64,000 bases of DNA. It comes from JBGTLW01 sp964614575 (GTDB lineage: Bacteria; Planctomycetota; Phycisphaerae; Phycisphaerales; Phycisphaeraceae). The position numbers were made by a program, and so were the translations under genes. Each line of letters opens with the position of its first letter. Positions within the stretch are counted from its first letter, which is position 1. Of this stretch, positions 1 to 6,797 are shown piece by piece. The DNA is taken from positions 1 to 64,000 of the forward strand of contig CAZTLX010000001.1 in the NCBI GenBank assembly GCA_964614575.1, written 5' to 3'. The notes beneath the pieces were generated by a model. It searched no databases, was not told the origin of the DNA, and saw nothing but the letters and a program-made list of their open reading frames with translations.

Positions 1-43
1 TGAGGGGGTGGCAAGAATGGGAGGGGTGGAAGAACAAGGGATA

Positions 44-79
44 CCCCGCCACAACTCCGCTGCGCTGCGCAGTGGCGGG
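44..79 (+). repeat. Palindromic repeat, family A copy 1
   Basis: Imperfect hairpin whose arms read CCCCGCCAC and GTGGCGGG around a CTGCGCTGCGC core. It is related to copies at 2383-2432, 3191-3240 and (reverse) 31037-31072, which share CCCCGCCGAAGCTCC and GCTGCGCATCGGCGG arms; here both arms carry compensatory changes that keep the stem. Intergenic. Confidence 0.55.
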
Positions 80-111
80 CTTGGGTTGAGGAAAGGGTGT
101 GGTGGGAATGG

Positions 112-153
112 AAAAACCCCCGTCGCGCCAGGAGAAAAACGCGGCGGGGGTTT
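112..153 (-). terminator. Rho-independent terminator for the PDZ operon
   Basis: Arms at 114-127 and 140-153 pair over 14 bases with one mismatch around a 12-base loop. Read on the reverse strand, the GC-rich stem is followed by five T residues. It lies about 75 bases beyond the stop of the PDZ gene and would end the sigma / anti-sigma / PDZ operon. Confidence 0.65.
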
Positions 154-227
154 AGGCAACGGCAACCGGGTAGTGATCGTTACGCGCGTCGGCCGCGGGG
201 GGTTCGGGCGATCGGTGAAGGACTCAG

Positions 228-1244
228 TTAATTGAGGGTGTGCGGCTCGGGCTGGGTCGGGGCGGGTGCCTGCCGGGGTGCCGGATTGATCGGGGCCATG
301 CCGTCGAGGCGGATCTCGACGCGGGCGCGCTTCTCGAACTTCTCGATCTTGGCCATCACGTCGGCCGGCACCGCGGCCCGCTGTTCGTCGGTATTGATCG
401 GCCCCTCGAAGATCACCTCGCCCCGCTGGTCGGTCACCTTGAGTTGCTTGTCGCCGTCGGTCGTGCGGATGTCGATGGCGTGTTCGCCGTCGTTGATGCG
501 CATCGCGTGGGCGATGTTCCCGCCGCCCTGGCCTAGCGCCTGGGCGCGGTGCTGGCGCATCTGCTCCATCAGGTCCATCACGCGTTGGCGCTGCTCATCC
601 TGGATCGCCTCGTTGTTCTGCAGCTCGCGCCGGATGCGTTGCATCTGCTGGTTCATCCGCTCGTCCGCGGCTTCGGCCTCCGGGTCGTGGCCGACCCAGG
701 CGCGCTCAGCGTCACCATCACCCGCCGGCGGGTCCCGCAGCTCGGCCGGTATCGCGCCCGGCGCGAAGCGGACCCGCGGCGCAGCGGGCACCCGTCGCGG
801 CGTCGTGCCGATCTCCAGTGCGATGTCCTTCGCTTCCCCGGCCCGGTACACGTGCAGCGTCACGGCCTGCCCCGCGCCCCGCAGCCGCACCAGCGTGCCT
901 AGCTGCTGCTGGTTGACGAGGATCTGATCGTCGAGCCGATGGATCACGTCCAACCGCTGCACCCCGGCTTTGGCGGCCGGGGAACCTTCCGCGACATCCA
1001 TCACCGTCAGGCCCACCCCTTCGCCGAGCTTGAGCTGGGTCTGCGCCTCGGCGCGGGTCGGCACCACCGCGAGGCCGAGGTACGGCACGTCCTGCATCGG
1101 CGGGGCCTCGGGCTCAACCGCCTCGACGCGCGCTTCGATGTTCAACTGGACAGGCTCCGCTTGCCGCGGCGGGTCCTGCGCCAGCGCCGCCGGGCTCAGG
1201 CCCAGCGCGAGTGCCGATAGGAATAACCATCTGTGCAGGCTCAT
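228..1244 (-). CDS. Secreted PDZ-domain protein
   Basis: A 338-residue protein. Residues 1-22 form a signal peptide ending in ALA before QDPP. One PDZ domain covers roughly residues 54-140, from PYLGLAVVP through EGSPAAKAGVQRLDVIHRLD to a VTLHVYRAG strand. The rest is charged, with a helical stretch near 210-250 and no protease domain, so it is likely a periplasmic binding or scaffold protein rather than a DegP-type protease. The ATG at 1244 is chosen over one at 1298 because it starts the signal peptide and has GGAG nine bases upstream. It is the last gene of an operon behind an ECF sigma factor and a membrane-anchored anti-sigma-like protein. Inference: it may be part of an envelope-stress response. 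Confidence 0.8.
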   Translation of the reverse strand: MSLHRWLFLSALALGLSPAALAQDPPRQAEPVQLNIEARVEAVEPEAPPMQDVPYLGLAVVPTRAEAQTQLKLGEGVGLTVMDVAEGSPAAKAGVQRLDVIHRLDDQILVNQQQLGTLVRLRGAGQAVTLHVYRAGEAKDIALEIGTTPRRVPAAPRVRFAPGAIPAELRDPPAGDGDAERAWVGHDPEAEAADERMNQQMQRIRRELQNNEAIQDEQRQRVMDLMEQMRQHRAQALGQGGGNIAHAMRINDGEHAIDIRTTDGDKQLKVTDQRGEVIFEGPINTDEQRAAVPADVMAKIEKFEKRARVEIRLDGMAPINPAPRQAPAPTQPEPHTLN

Positions 1245-1275
1245 CGGGTCATCTCCAGACGCGTCTTGCGTGCGT

Positions 1276-1812
1276 TCATTCATACGACGCGGGGACATAC
1301 ATCACTTGTTCCGTGGGCACCGAGACTTCGTAGGCGACGCCGTCTTCATCTTCAAAGCTCACCTGCCGCACCGCGGTGACGCGCACCGCCTCCAGCGCCC
1401 GGCCGTTGTCGTACACCCACTGCCCGGTCGGCTCGCTGGTGACCCACATCTCTTCGATGCGGGTCGCCGCCTGGGGGTCGGGGTATGCGCTGACGACCGT
1501 GGGGGGCGGTGCCGACGCGATCGGGTTTGTCGGCCTGTCGGGCTCGCCGGTGACCTTCGCGAGTACCAGCCCGATGCCCAGGCCGAGCAGGACAACCGCC
1601 GCCGCCGCGGTCCAGCGGCGGACCCAGGGCAGGGGGTAGCTGGCGGGGGAGGCGGGGGAGGCGGCCAACGCCTCGGCCACCCGAGCATCCAGCGAGGCTC
1701 CCGGCGACCGCCAGGGCAGCCTGCGCAGCTCCGCCTCGAAGGCCTCGGGCACCTCGTGCTCAGGGGGGTCGCAAGGGTCTTGGTCAAAACGGGTCATATC
1801 GCCATATCTCAC
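1276..1812 (-). CDS. Putative membrane anti-sigma factor
   Basis: A 178-residue protein with an acidic cytoplasmic N-terminus (about 60 residues), one transmembrane segment at about 67-87 and an extracytoplasmic C-terminal half. No zinc anti-sigma motif or other named domain is seen, so the role is inferred from topology and position: its GTG start overlaps the stop of the upstream ECF sigma gene (GTGA), a typical translational coupling of sigma and anti-sigma. A second possible start is ATG at 1797. The downstream neighbour is a secreted PDZ protein. Confidence 0.6.
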   Translation of the reverse strand: MRYGDMTRFDQDPCDPPEHEVPEAFEAELRRLPWRSPGASLDARVAEALAASPASPASYPLPWVRRWTAAAAVVLLGLGIGLVLAKVTGEPDRPTNPIASAPPPTVVSAYPDPQAATRIEEMWVTSEPTGQWVYDNGRALEAVRVTAVRQVSFEDEDGVAYEVSVPTEQVMYVPASYE

Positions 1813-2345
1813 GCGGGGTCGAGGGGTTTTTGTTCATCGAGTTGTTCGCGGAGGGCAAAGATTGTGCGGCGGTAGCGCGTGGTGACGGTGCCCAGCGGCA
1901 GGTCCAGCGTCGCGGCGATCTGCTCGAACTTCAGCCCCGCCACCAGCCGCAGCACGATGACCTCGCGTTGTTTTTCGGGCAGGGCATCGATCGCCGCCAT
2001 CGCCCGCTGGGCCAGCTCGGCCTCGGCAGCCACATCTGGCGCGGCCGGGCCGTCGTCCGGGCGGAACAGGAACAGCGCCGCGTCGCGGTTGGTCGCCTCC
2101 GGCCGGGCCTTGCGGTGTCGGGTGATGTCGATCGCCGCGTTGCGGACCGCGGCAAAGACGTAGCCCACCGGGTCGCCCTTGGGCCGGGCCTTGGTCCGAC
2201 ACAGCCGCACGATCGCGTCATGCACCGCGTCCTCCGCCAACTCGGGCTTGCGCGTGACCGACAGCGCCAGCGAGAACAGGCCCTGCCGATGCTCTTCGTA
2301 GATGGCTTGAAGCTGCTCACGCACAGGATGGGGATCGTACCGCAA
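1809..2345 (-). CDS. ECF-type RNA polymerase sigma factor
   Basis: 178 residues, usual length for an ECF sigma factor. Region 2 spans about residues 12-75 (YEEHRQGLFSLALSVTRKPE, then AEDAVHDAIVRL and a VRNAAIDITRHRK helix). Region 4 spans about 115-170 (LPEKQREVIVLRLVAGLKFE, then a helix-turn-helix IAATLDLPLGTVTTRYRR). There is no region 1 or 3, as expected for ECF. It directs RNA polymerase to a small regulon, probably including its own operon, and is coupled by overlap to an anti-sigma-like membrane protein. No clear promoter was identified upstream. Confidence 0.9.
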   Translation of the reverse strand: MRYDPHPVREQLQAIYEEHRQGLFSLALSVTRKPELAEDAVHDAIVRLCRTKARPKGDPVGYVFAAVRNAAIDITRHRKARPEATNRDAALFLFRPDDGPAAPDVAAEAELAQRAMAAIDALPEKQREVIVLRLVAGLKFEQIAATLDLPLGTVTTRYRRTIFALREQLDEQKPLDPA

Positions 2346-2382
2346 GCGGCGGCGGGTCTCTGATTAGGTCGAAGCTCGCTCA

Positions 2383-2432
2383 TCCCCCGCCGAAGCTCCG
2401 CCCCTTGCCGTCGCTGCGCATCGGCGGGCCTG
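2383..2432 (+). repeat. Palindromic repeat, family A copy 2 (direct repeat)
   Basis: A 50-base sequence identical, base for base, to 3191-3240. Its ends (CCCCCGCCGA and TCGGCGGG) form a hairpin. The two copies lie in the same orientation on either side of the BrnT-like/XRE toxin-antitoxin pair. Confidence 0.85.
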
Positions 2433-2486
2433 TGAGCGTGAGAAGGCGGGCTCGCCGGGGGTCAGGGCAAAGATCTGGCGGCGTGT

Positions 2487-2528
2487 TGTTTACGGCTGCC
2501 CGGCCGCGTGTTATGATGTATGTAAACA
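2487..2528 (+). promoter_or_regulatory. Promoter with flanking inverted repeat for the toxin-antitoxin pair
   Basis: A -10 box TATGAT at 2512-2517 lies 17 bases after TTTACG (2489-2494). The 7-base inverted repeat TGTTTAC (2487-2493) and GTAAACA (2522-2528) brackets the -10 box, which would suit an operator bound by the XRE antitoxin. Autoregulation is inferred from family habit. Confidence 0.4.
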
Positions 2529-2555
2529 CCGTTACGCGGTTGTCACGGGGTGCAG

Positions 2556-2831
2556 ATGCGAGACTATGTCTTTATCTGGGACCCGGACGACAACGTGCCG
2601 CATCTGGCCGAGCACGATGTGACGCCTGAAGAAGCGGCTTATGTGGTGGAACAGGCGGGGCCGGACGACCGCGCCGTCAGCCGGACCACCGGCAACCCGA
2701 TCGCCTTCGGGTTCACCCCCGCCGGCCGATTTCTGGCGGTGGTGTATTGGGAGGTCGATCCGGACGAACCCGTGGTTTACGTCGAGACCGCGTACGACGT
2801 GTCGCCGCGCCGCCGACGGGGAAGGAGCTGA
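2556..2831 (+). CDS. BrnT / DUF4258-like putative toxin
   Basis: A 91-residue protein. The pattern FIWDPDDN..HLAEHDVTPEEA, then GNPIAFGFTPAGRFLAVVYW and a final VETAYDV strand, resembles small BrnT/DUF4258-type proteins, many of which are ribonuclease toxins. ATG 2556 is preferred to GTG 2550 because GGGG precedes it at a workable distance; the two differ by two residues. The XRE-family gene follows after two bases, its GGAG ribosome site lying inside the end of this gene, so the pair is one operon with toxin first. The assignment rests on general pattern and neighbour, not on a seen catalytic residue. Confidence 0.6.
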   Translation: MRDYVFIWDPDDNVPHLAEHDVTPEEAAYVVEQAGPDDRAVSRTTGNPIAFGFTPAGRFLAVVYWEVDPDEPVVYVETAYDVSPRRRRGRS

Positions 2832-2833
2832 TC

Positions 2834-3181
2834 ATGGCTAAGCACATCCAACGTCGTCTGACGGCCGAGCAGATCGCCAAGGTTCAGCGCGATCGACGCG
2901 GCCTGGCGCAGGAGCGTGAAGCGATCATCGCGCACGGGCGGCGCGTGCTCGATCGCCATGTGCGGCTGCACGAAGCGCTGGCGGCGATTAAAGCGGCACG
3001 TGAGGCGCAGGGGTTGAGCCTGACGGAACTGTCGCGGCGGACGGGCATCAGCAAGTCGAGCCTGTCGCGGCTGGAGAATGACCCCAAGGCAAATCCCACG
3101 GTGACCACCCTGATGCGTCTGGCCGAAGCGCTGGGGCAACAGATCACGATCCATCTCGCGCCGGCCAAAGGCGCGGCGTGA
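2834..3181 (+). CDS. XRE-family helix-turn-helix antitoxin
   Basis: 115 residues. The N-terminal half is helical and basic (RRLTAEQIAKVQRDRRGLAQ). The C-terminal half is a classic XRE/Cro helix-turn-helix: LSLTELSRRTGISKSSLSRL followed by NPTVTTLMRLAEALG. It begins three bases after the toxin-like gene stops, with GGAG at 2823-2826 as ribosome site. Expected role: bind and neutralise the upstream protein and repress the shared promoter, where a 7-base inverted repeat brackets the -10 box. The module lies between two identical 50-base repeats. Confidence 0.8.
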   Translation: MAKHIQRRLTAEQIAKVQRDRRGLAQEREAIIAHGRRVLDRHVRLHEALAAIKAAREAQGLSLTELSRRTGISKSSLSRLENDPKANPTVTTLMRLAEALGQQITIHLAPAKGAA

Positions 3182-3190
3182 GGTGACCGA

Positions 3191-3240
3191 TCCCCCGCCG
3201 AAGCTCCGCCCCTTGCCGTCGCTGCGCATCGGCGGGCCTG
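3191..3240 (+). repeat. Palindromic repeat, family A copy 3 (direct repeat)
   Basis: Identical over 50 bases to 2383-2432 and in the same orientation. It starts nine bases after the antitoxin stop codon and ends 19 bases before the end of the convergent cardiolipin synthase gene, so it may also serve as a terminator hairpin for both. Confidence 0.85.
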
Positions 3241-3259
3241 GGGGGAGTGAGCGGGGGCC

Positions 3260-4696
3260 TCACAGCAGCGGCGCGAAGAGGGCGGCGGCTTGTTCGAGCA
3301 GTTGCTTGTAGGCCGGGCGTTGCCGCCAGGTTTGCAGGTTTACCGGCTCGGCGTCGGCGAGGTAGGACTGCTGGACGTAGCGCAGCTTGCCGGTGATCTC
3401 CGGGCCGTAGAGCAGGGTCGAGAGCTCGAAGTTCAGCTCGAAGGAGCGGATGTCGAGGTTCGCCGAGCCGACCAGCGCGAACGCGTCATCGACGGTGATG
3501 GTCTTGGCGTGCAGCAGGCCGCGGGTGTAGCGGTGGATGTGCACGCCGGAATCGAGCAGCGGGTCGATGAACGCCCGGCCGGCCGCGCCGACCAAGGGGT
3601 GGTCGCTGCGCCGCGGCACGATGATCGTCACCTCCACGCCGCGCTCGGCCGCCATCGACAGCGCGATCATCGTCGGCTCATCGGGCACGAGGTAGGGGGT
3701 GGTCATGATGATCTTGCTCTGCGCGGTGGATAACGCCGCGAGCAAGACCCGCTGGAACGTCTGCGTCTGGTAGTAAGGCCCGGTGGGCACGACGTGGGCC
3801 GGCACATCCCCGGTCGCGCTCAACGCCGGGAACAGGTGCGGCTCGCGGGGCATGGCCCCGGCTTCGAAGGCCCAGTCATCGAGGAACACCGACTGGACCT
3901 GCGCGACCATCGGCCCGGTGCAGCGGCCGCTCAGGTCCACCCACTTGCCCGCCCGCGGGTGGCCGTAGTCTTCGGCCACGATGTTGTGCGACCCGGCGTA
4001 GGCGATGCGGCCGTCGATCACGGCGAGCTTGCGATGGTTGCGCAGGTCGATCCGCGACAGCCGCTTGCGCCACAACTGGACCGGCAGCATGCCACGCACC
4101 TCCACCCCCGCCGACCGCAGGCTCCGGCAAGTCGGGCTCTTGAGGAAGCGGCGCGACCCCGCGTCATCGACCAGCAGCCGGCAGATCACCCCGCGCTGCG
4201 CCGCCCGGATCAGCGCGGCACACAGCGCCCGGCCCATCTCGTCGTCGGCGAAGATGTAATAAAGCAGGTGCGCGTGGTGCTCGGCCGCGTCCAGGTCGGC
4301 GGTCAGCCGCGCCACCAGATCATCGGCCACGGAGATCGGCTCGACCTGATTGCCCCCCACGATCGGGTTGCCCGACAACGCCTCCGCCTGACGCATCATC
4401 ATCCGCTGCTCGGCATCCAGCTCGACCGGCTTGGCCGCCACCGCGGAACGGAACCGCCGCTCCTCGTCCTGACCACGCTCGACCACGCGATAGTGCGACC
4501 GCGCCCGCTTCGTGCCCAGGTGGCTCACCCCGATCAGCAGGTACAGCAGCAGCCCGACCTCGGGGAGGATGAAGATCAGCCCCAGCCACGACAACGCCGT
4601 GCCCGGCGCAAACCGCCGACGCAGAATTACCGGGATCATCCCGACGCGGATGACCCAGCCCAGGATCGCATACAGCAGCAGGAACCAGGTGAGCAT
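3260..4696 (-). CDS. cls: Cardiolipin synthase, phospholipase D family
   Basis: 478 residues, the normal length of bacterial cardiolipin synthases. Two N-terminal membrane helices (about 2-24 and 37-58) are followed by two PLD domains with complete HKD motifs: HRKLAVID at 221-228 with a GSHN signature, and HAKTITVD at 396-403 with GSAN. The enzyme condenses two phosphatidylglycerols (or PG with PE) to make cardiolipin at the inner membrane. The reverse-strand -10-like TAACAT (forward 4703-4708) ends six bases before ATG, suggesting a leaderless transcript. Monocistronic by spacing. Confidence 0.92.
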   Translation of the reverse strand: MLTWFLLLYAILGWVIRVGMIPVILRRRFAPGTALSWLGLIFILPEVGLLLYLLIGVSHLGTKRARSHYRVVERGQDEERRFRSAVAAKPVELDAEQRMMMRQAEALSGNPIVGGNQVEPISVADDLVARLTADLDAAEHHAHLLYYIFADDEMGRALCAALIRAAQRGVICRLLVDDAGSRRFLKSPTCRSLRSAGVEVRGMLPVQLWRKRLSRIDLRNHRKLAVIDGRIAYAGSHNIVAEDYGHPRAGKWVDLSGRCTGPMVAQVQSVFLDDWAFEAGAMPREPHLFPALSATGDVPAHVVPTGPYYQTQTFQRVLLAALSTAQSKIIMTTPYLVPDEPTMIALSMAAERGVEVTIIVPRRSDHPLVGAAGRAFIDPLLDSGVHIHRYTRGLLHAKTITVDDAFALVGSANLDIRSFELNFELSTLLYGPEITGKLRYVQQSYLADAEPVNLQTWRQRPAYKQLLEQAAALFAPLL

Positions 4697-4702
4697 GAAA
4701 CG

Positions 4703-4708
4703 ATGTTA
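4703..4708 (-). promoter_or_regulatory. -10 box of cls (leaderless type)
   Basis: TAACAT on the reverse strand, ending six bases before the ATG of cardiolipin synthase, with no ribosome binding site between. Confidence 0.4.
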
Positions 4709-4791
4709 ACCCCTTGAGGCACCCCTCCCGCTATCGACAAACTCCGAGGCGTGCCGATTTCAGTCGGCATGCTCCCACCACAACCCCCCCG

Positions 4792-5937
4792 TCAAGCCCC
4801 CGCCCGCGCCGCGCCCGCCAGCGACTCATTCATCACCAGCGCCAGGTGATCGCAGGTCAGCGAGAGATTCACGTTCGAGGCCAGGTAGCCCTCCGCTTCA
4901 TCCAACGCCTCGATCACCGCGAGCCACGGCCCGGTCAGCGCGTCGCCGGCCACGGGGTCGTCGGGGTCGCACTTGCCGGCCGCGTCGGCCAGGCTCCGCC
5001 GCGCCTCGGTCGCGATGATGCCGAAGCACAGCGCCGCCGCGAGTTGGTTCGCCGCTTCTTTCGACGCGTTGGCGTGGCGTTTGACCCAATCGTCGGCAAA
5101 GCCCTTGATCATCGCTTCGAGCTGCCCGCCCAGGTCGCCGACCGCGCGTCCCGAGGCCATCTTCCGCATCGCGCCCAGGATCGCCCGCGCCCAGTCGATC
5201 AGCCCGTAATCCAAAGCCAGCCCCGCGCGCCCGATGCTGCCGCCCGCGAAGCTCACCAGCCAGTCGAGCGGCTTCGCTTCGGTCGGCGCATCATCGCGCT
5301 GCGCCACCCAGCGGCGGACCACGTCGTCCGGCAACGGCACGAAGCCGACACGCTGGCACCGGCTGCGGATCGTCGGCAGCAGGCGGTCTTCGTTGCTGGT
5401 CACGAGGATGATCGTGGTGCCCGTCGGCGGCTCTTCGAGCGTCTTGAGCAGCGCGTTCTGGCCCGCCGCATTGAGCAGCTCCGCCTCATCGACGATGAAC
5501 ACCTTGCCGAACTTCCCCGACGAGAGCTGCGCCGAGCGGTGCGCCGGCTCGATCAGCGCCGCGCGGATCACATCCACGGGGATCGTGCGCAGCTTGCGGT
5601 CGCGGATGTTTTTGTCGTCGCTGTACTTGGCCAGCTCCTTGGTAATGACGTGCAGGTCGGGGTGGGCGGTGCTCAGCGCCGCGTCATCGCCGGGCGTCTG
5701 GTCGGGGGTGGGGCGGTCCAGGCGTTTGCATGATTCGCATGAGCCGCAGGCTCCGACGCGGCCGGTCAGGTCGGTGGTGCGGTCGTGGCAGAGGAGGATG
5801 CGGGCGAAGCGACGGGCGGCGGTGAACTTCCCGACGCCCGACGGGCCGTGAAATATGCAGGCGTGATGCGTGCGGCCGGAGGCGAGCTGTCGCTGCAACA
5901 CCTCGATCGCGACGGGTTGGCCGAGCACCTGATCCAT
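4792..5937 (-). CDS. holB: DNA polymerase III clamp-loader subunit delta'
   Basis: 381 residues. AAA+ fold: Walker A GPSGVGKFT at 31-39, a zinc-binding cluster CGSCESC (Cys64, 67, 70, with Cys50), and the clamp-loader segment VDEAELLNAAGQNALLKTLE near 130, then an SRC-like IRSRCQRV. Delta' works with delta and DnaX in loading the sliding clamp. The C-terminal 150 residues are the collar-type helical region. A TAACAT box six bases before ATG and no Shine-Dalgarno suggests leaderless expression. It is divergent from the OB-fold gene at 5997. Confidence 0.88.
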   Translation of the reverse strand: MDQVLGQPVAIEVLQRQLASGRTHHACIFHGPSGVGKFTAARRFARILLCHDRTTDLTGRVGACGSCESCKRLDRPTPDQTPGDDAALSTAHPDLHVITKELAKYSDDKNIRDRKLRTIPVDVIRAALIEPAHRSAQLSSGKFGKVFIVDEAELLNAAGQNALLKTLEEPPTGTTIILVTSNEDRLLPTIRSRCQRVGFVPLPDDVVRRWVAQRDDAPTEAKPLDWLVSFAGGSIGRAGLALDYGLIDWARAILGAMRKMASGRAVGDLGGQLEAMIKGFADDWVKRHANASKEAANQLAAALCFGIIATEARRSLADAAGKCDPDDPVAGDALTGPWLAVIEALDEAEGYLASNVNLSLTCDHLALVMNESLAGAARAGA

Positions 5938-5943
5938 GTGGGC

Positions 5944-5949
5944 ATGTTA
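5944..5949 (-). promoter_or_regulatory. -10 box of holB (leaderless type)
   Basis: TAACAT on the reverse strand, six bases before the holB ATG; same arrangement as at cls. Confidence 0.4.
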
Positions 5950-5983
5950 ACAGAGCATGACGGGCGCAAGGCGGCGTGGGGCG

Positions 5984-5989
5984 TACAAT
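5984..5989 (+). promoter_or_regulatory. -10 box of the OB-fold gene (leaderless type)
   Basis: TACAAT ends seven bases before ATG 5997, which argues for that start over in-frame GTG 5976 and ATG 5988 (the latter lies inside the box). Confidence 0.45.
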
Positions 5990-5996
5990 GTCGATC

Positions 5997-6731
5997 ATGA
6001 AAACGTCCTATCGCAACAAAGCCGCCGCCCCTGCCGCGCCCCGTCCGATACTGGGTCTGGTCTCGCTGGGCATCGCCGTCATCGCGCTGGTGATCGCGGT
6101 CATCGCGCTGGTTCGCCCGCCGCACGAGCACGACCATCGCCATGAACATGCTCCGACCCCGCCGCTCGAGGCCTCGCGCGATCTTCCCGCCACCGACCCC
6201 GCCGATCCCGGTCAAAGCGTCGACCGCCCCCGCGCCGCGGCTCCGCCCGACTCTGCCTCGCCCGCCTCTGCCCCCGCGGCGACTGACCTGGAGCTGGCCC
6301 GCGCCGACAAGCCTTACGTCGCCCCCGCCGGCCGCAGCCCCATCCCGCAGCCGGGCGAGTCGATCGAGCGGCCCCTGCCGCCCGCGCAGCTCCAGGCCCC
6401 GCCCACCGGCACCGCGCCGAAACCGGACACGGTCGTCTCCTGGGATAAGGCGGCCAACCACCTGGGATACGACGTCACCGTCGAGGGCAGGATCGTCGAT
6501 ACGCACCTGATTGATTCGGGCGCGATCTGCTTCCTGAATTTCAAGCAGAACGACCGCGAGGCGTTTTATCTGGCGATGTTCGAAGCCGCGTTCGCCGACC
6601 TGCCCCAGCCGCCGCAGGACTACTACCTCGGCAAGACGATCCGCGTTACCGGGCTGGTCAAGACCCACCGCGGCCGGCCGCAGATCGAGGTGCATTCGCT
6701 CGACCAGATCAAGGTGGTCGACGGCTCATAA
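5997..6731 (+). CDS. Membrane-anchored OB-fold protein
   Basis: 244 residues from ATG 5997. A basic N-terminus precedes one transmembrane helix (about residues 18-41, LGLVSLGIAVIALVIAVIAL). A long Pro/Ala-rich, low-complexity linker with a His-rich patch (HEHDHRHEH) follows. The last ~100 residues resemble a nucleic-acid-binding OB-fold of the tRNA-anti type: a GYDVTVEGRIVDT strand, CFLNF, GKTIRVTGLV and GRPQIEV. Such domains occur alone or on exported nucleases; no nuclease domain is present here. It could bind DNA, oligosaccharide or protein outside the membrane. Divergent from holB. Confidence 0.65.
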   Translation: MKTSYRNKAAAPAAPRPILGLVSLGIAVIALVIAVIALVRPPHEHDHRHEHAPTPPLEASRDLPATDPADPGQSVDRPRAAAPPDSASPASAPAATDLELARADKPYVAPAGRSPIPQPGESIERPLPPAQLQAPPTGTAPKPDTVVSWDKAANHLGYDVTVEGRIVDTHLIDSGAICFLNFKQNDREAFYLAMFEAAFADLPQPPQDYYLGKTIRVTGLVKTHRGRPQIEVHSLDQIKVVDGS

Positions 6732-6741
6732 GTTACCGGCG

Positions 6742-6765
6742 CTGGCGGCTTCGCGAAGCCGCCAG
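6742..6765. repeat. Perfect 24-base palindrome
   Basis: CTGGCGGCTTCG followed directly by its reverse complement. It lies 10 bases after the OB-fold gene and may end its transcript, though no T-run follows. The GCGGCTTCGCG core recurs between genes at about 12924, 13037 and 60996, with weaker versions on both sides of the assembly gap. Confidence 0.6.
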
Positions 6766-6783
6766 CGGCAAACCCTCGCGCGC

Positions 6784-6789
6784 TATCAT
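6784..6789 (+). promoter_or_regulatory. -10 box of the AsmA-like gene (leaderless type)
   Basis: TATCAT ends eight bases before ATG 6798; no ribosome binding site is visible between them. Confidence 0.4.
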
Positions 6790-6797
6790 CCTGACGG

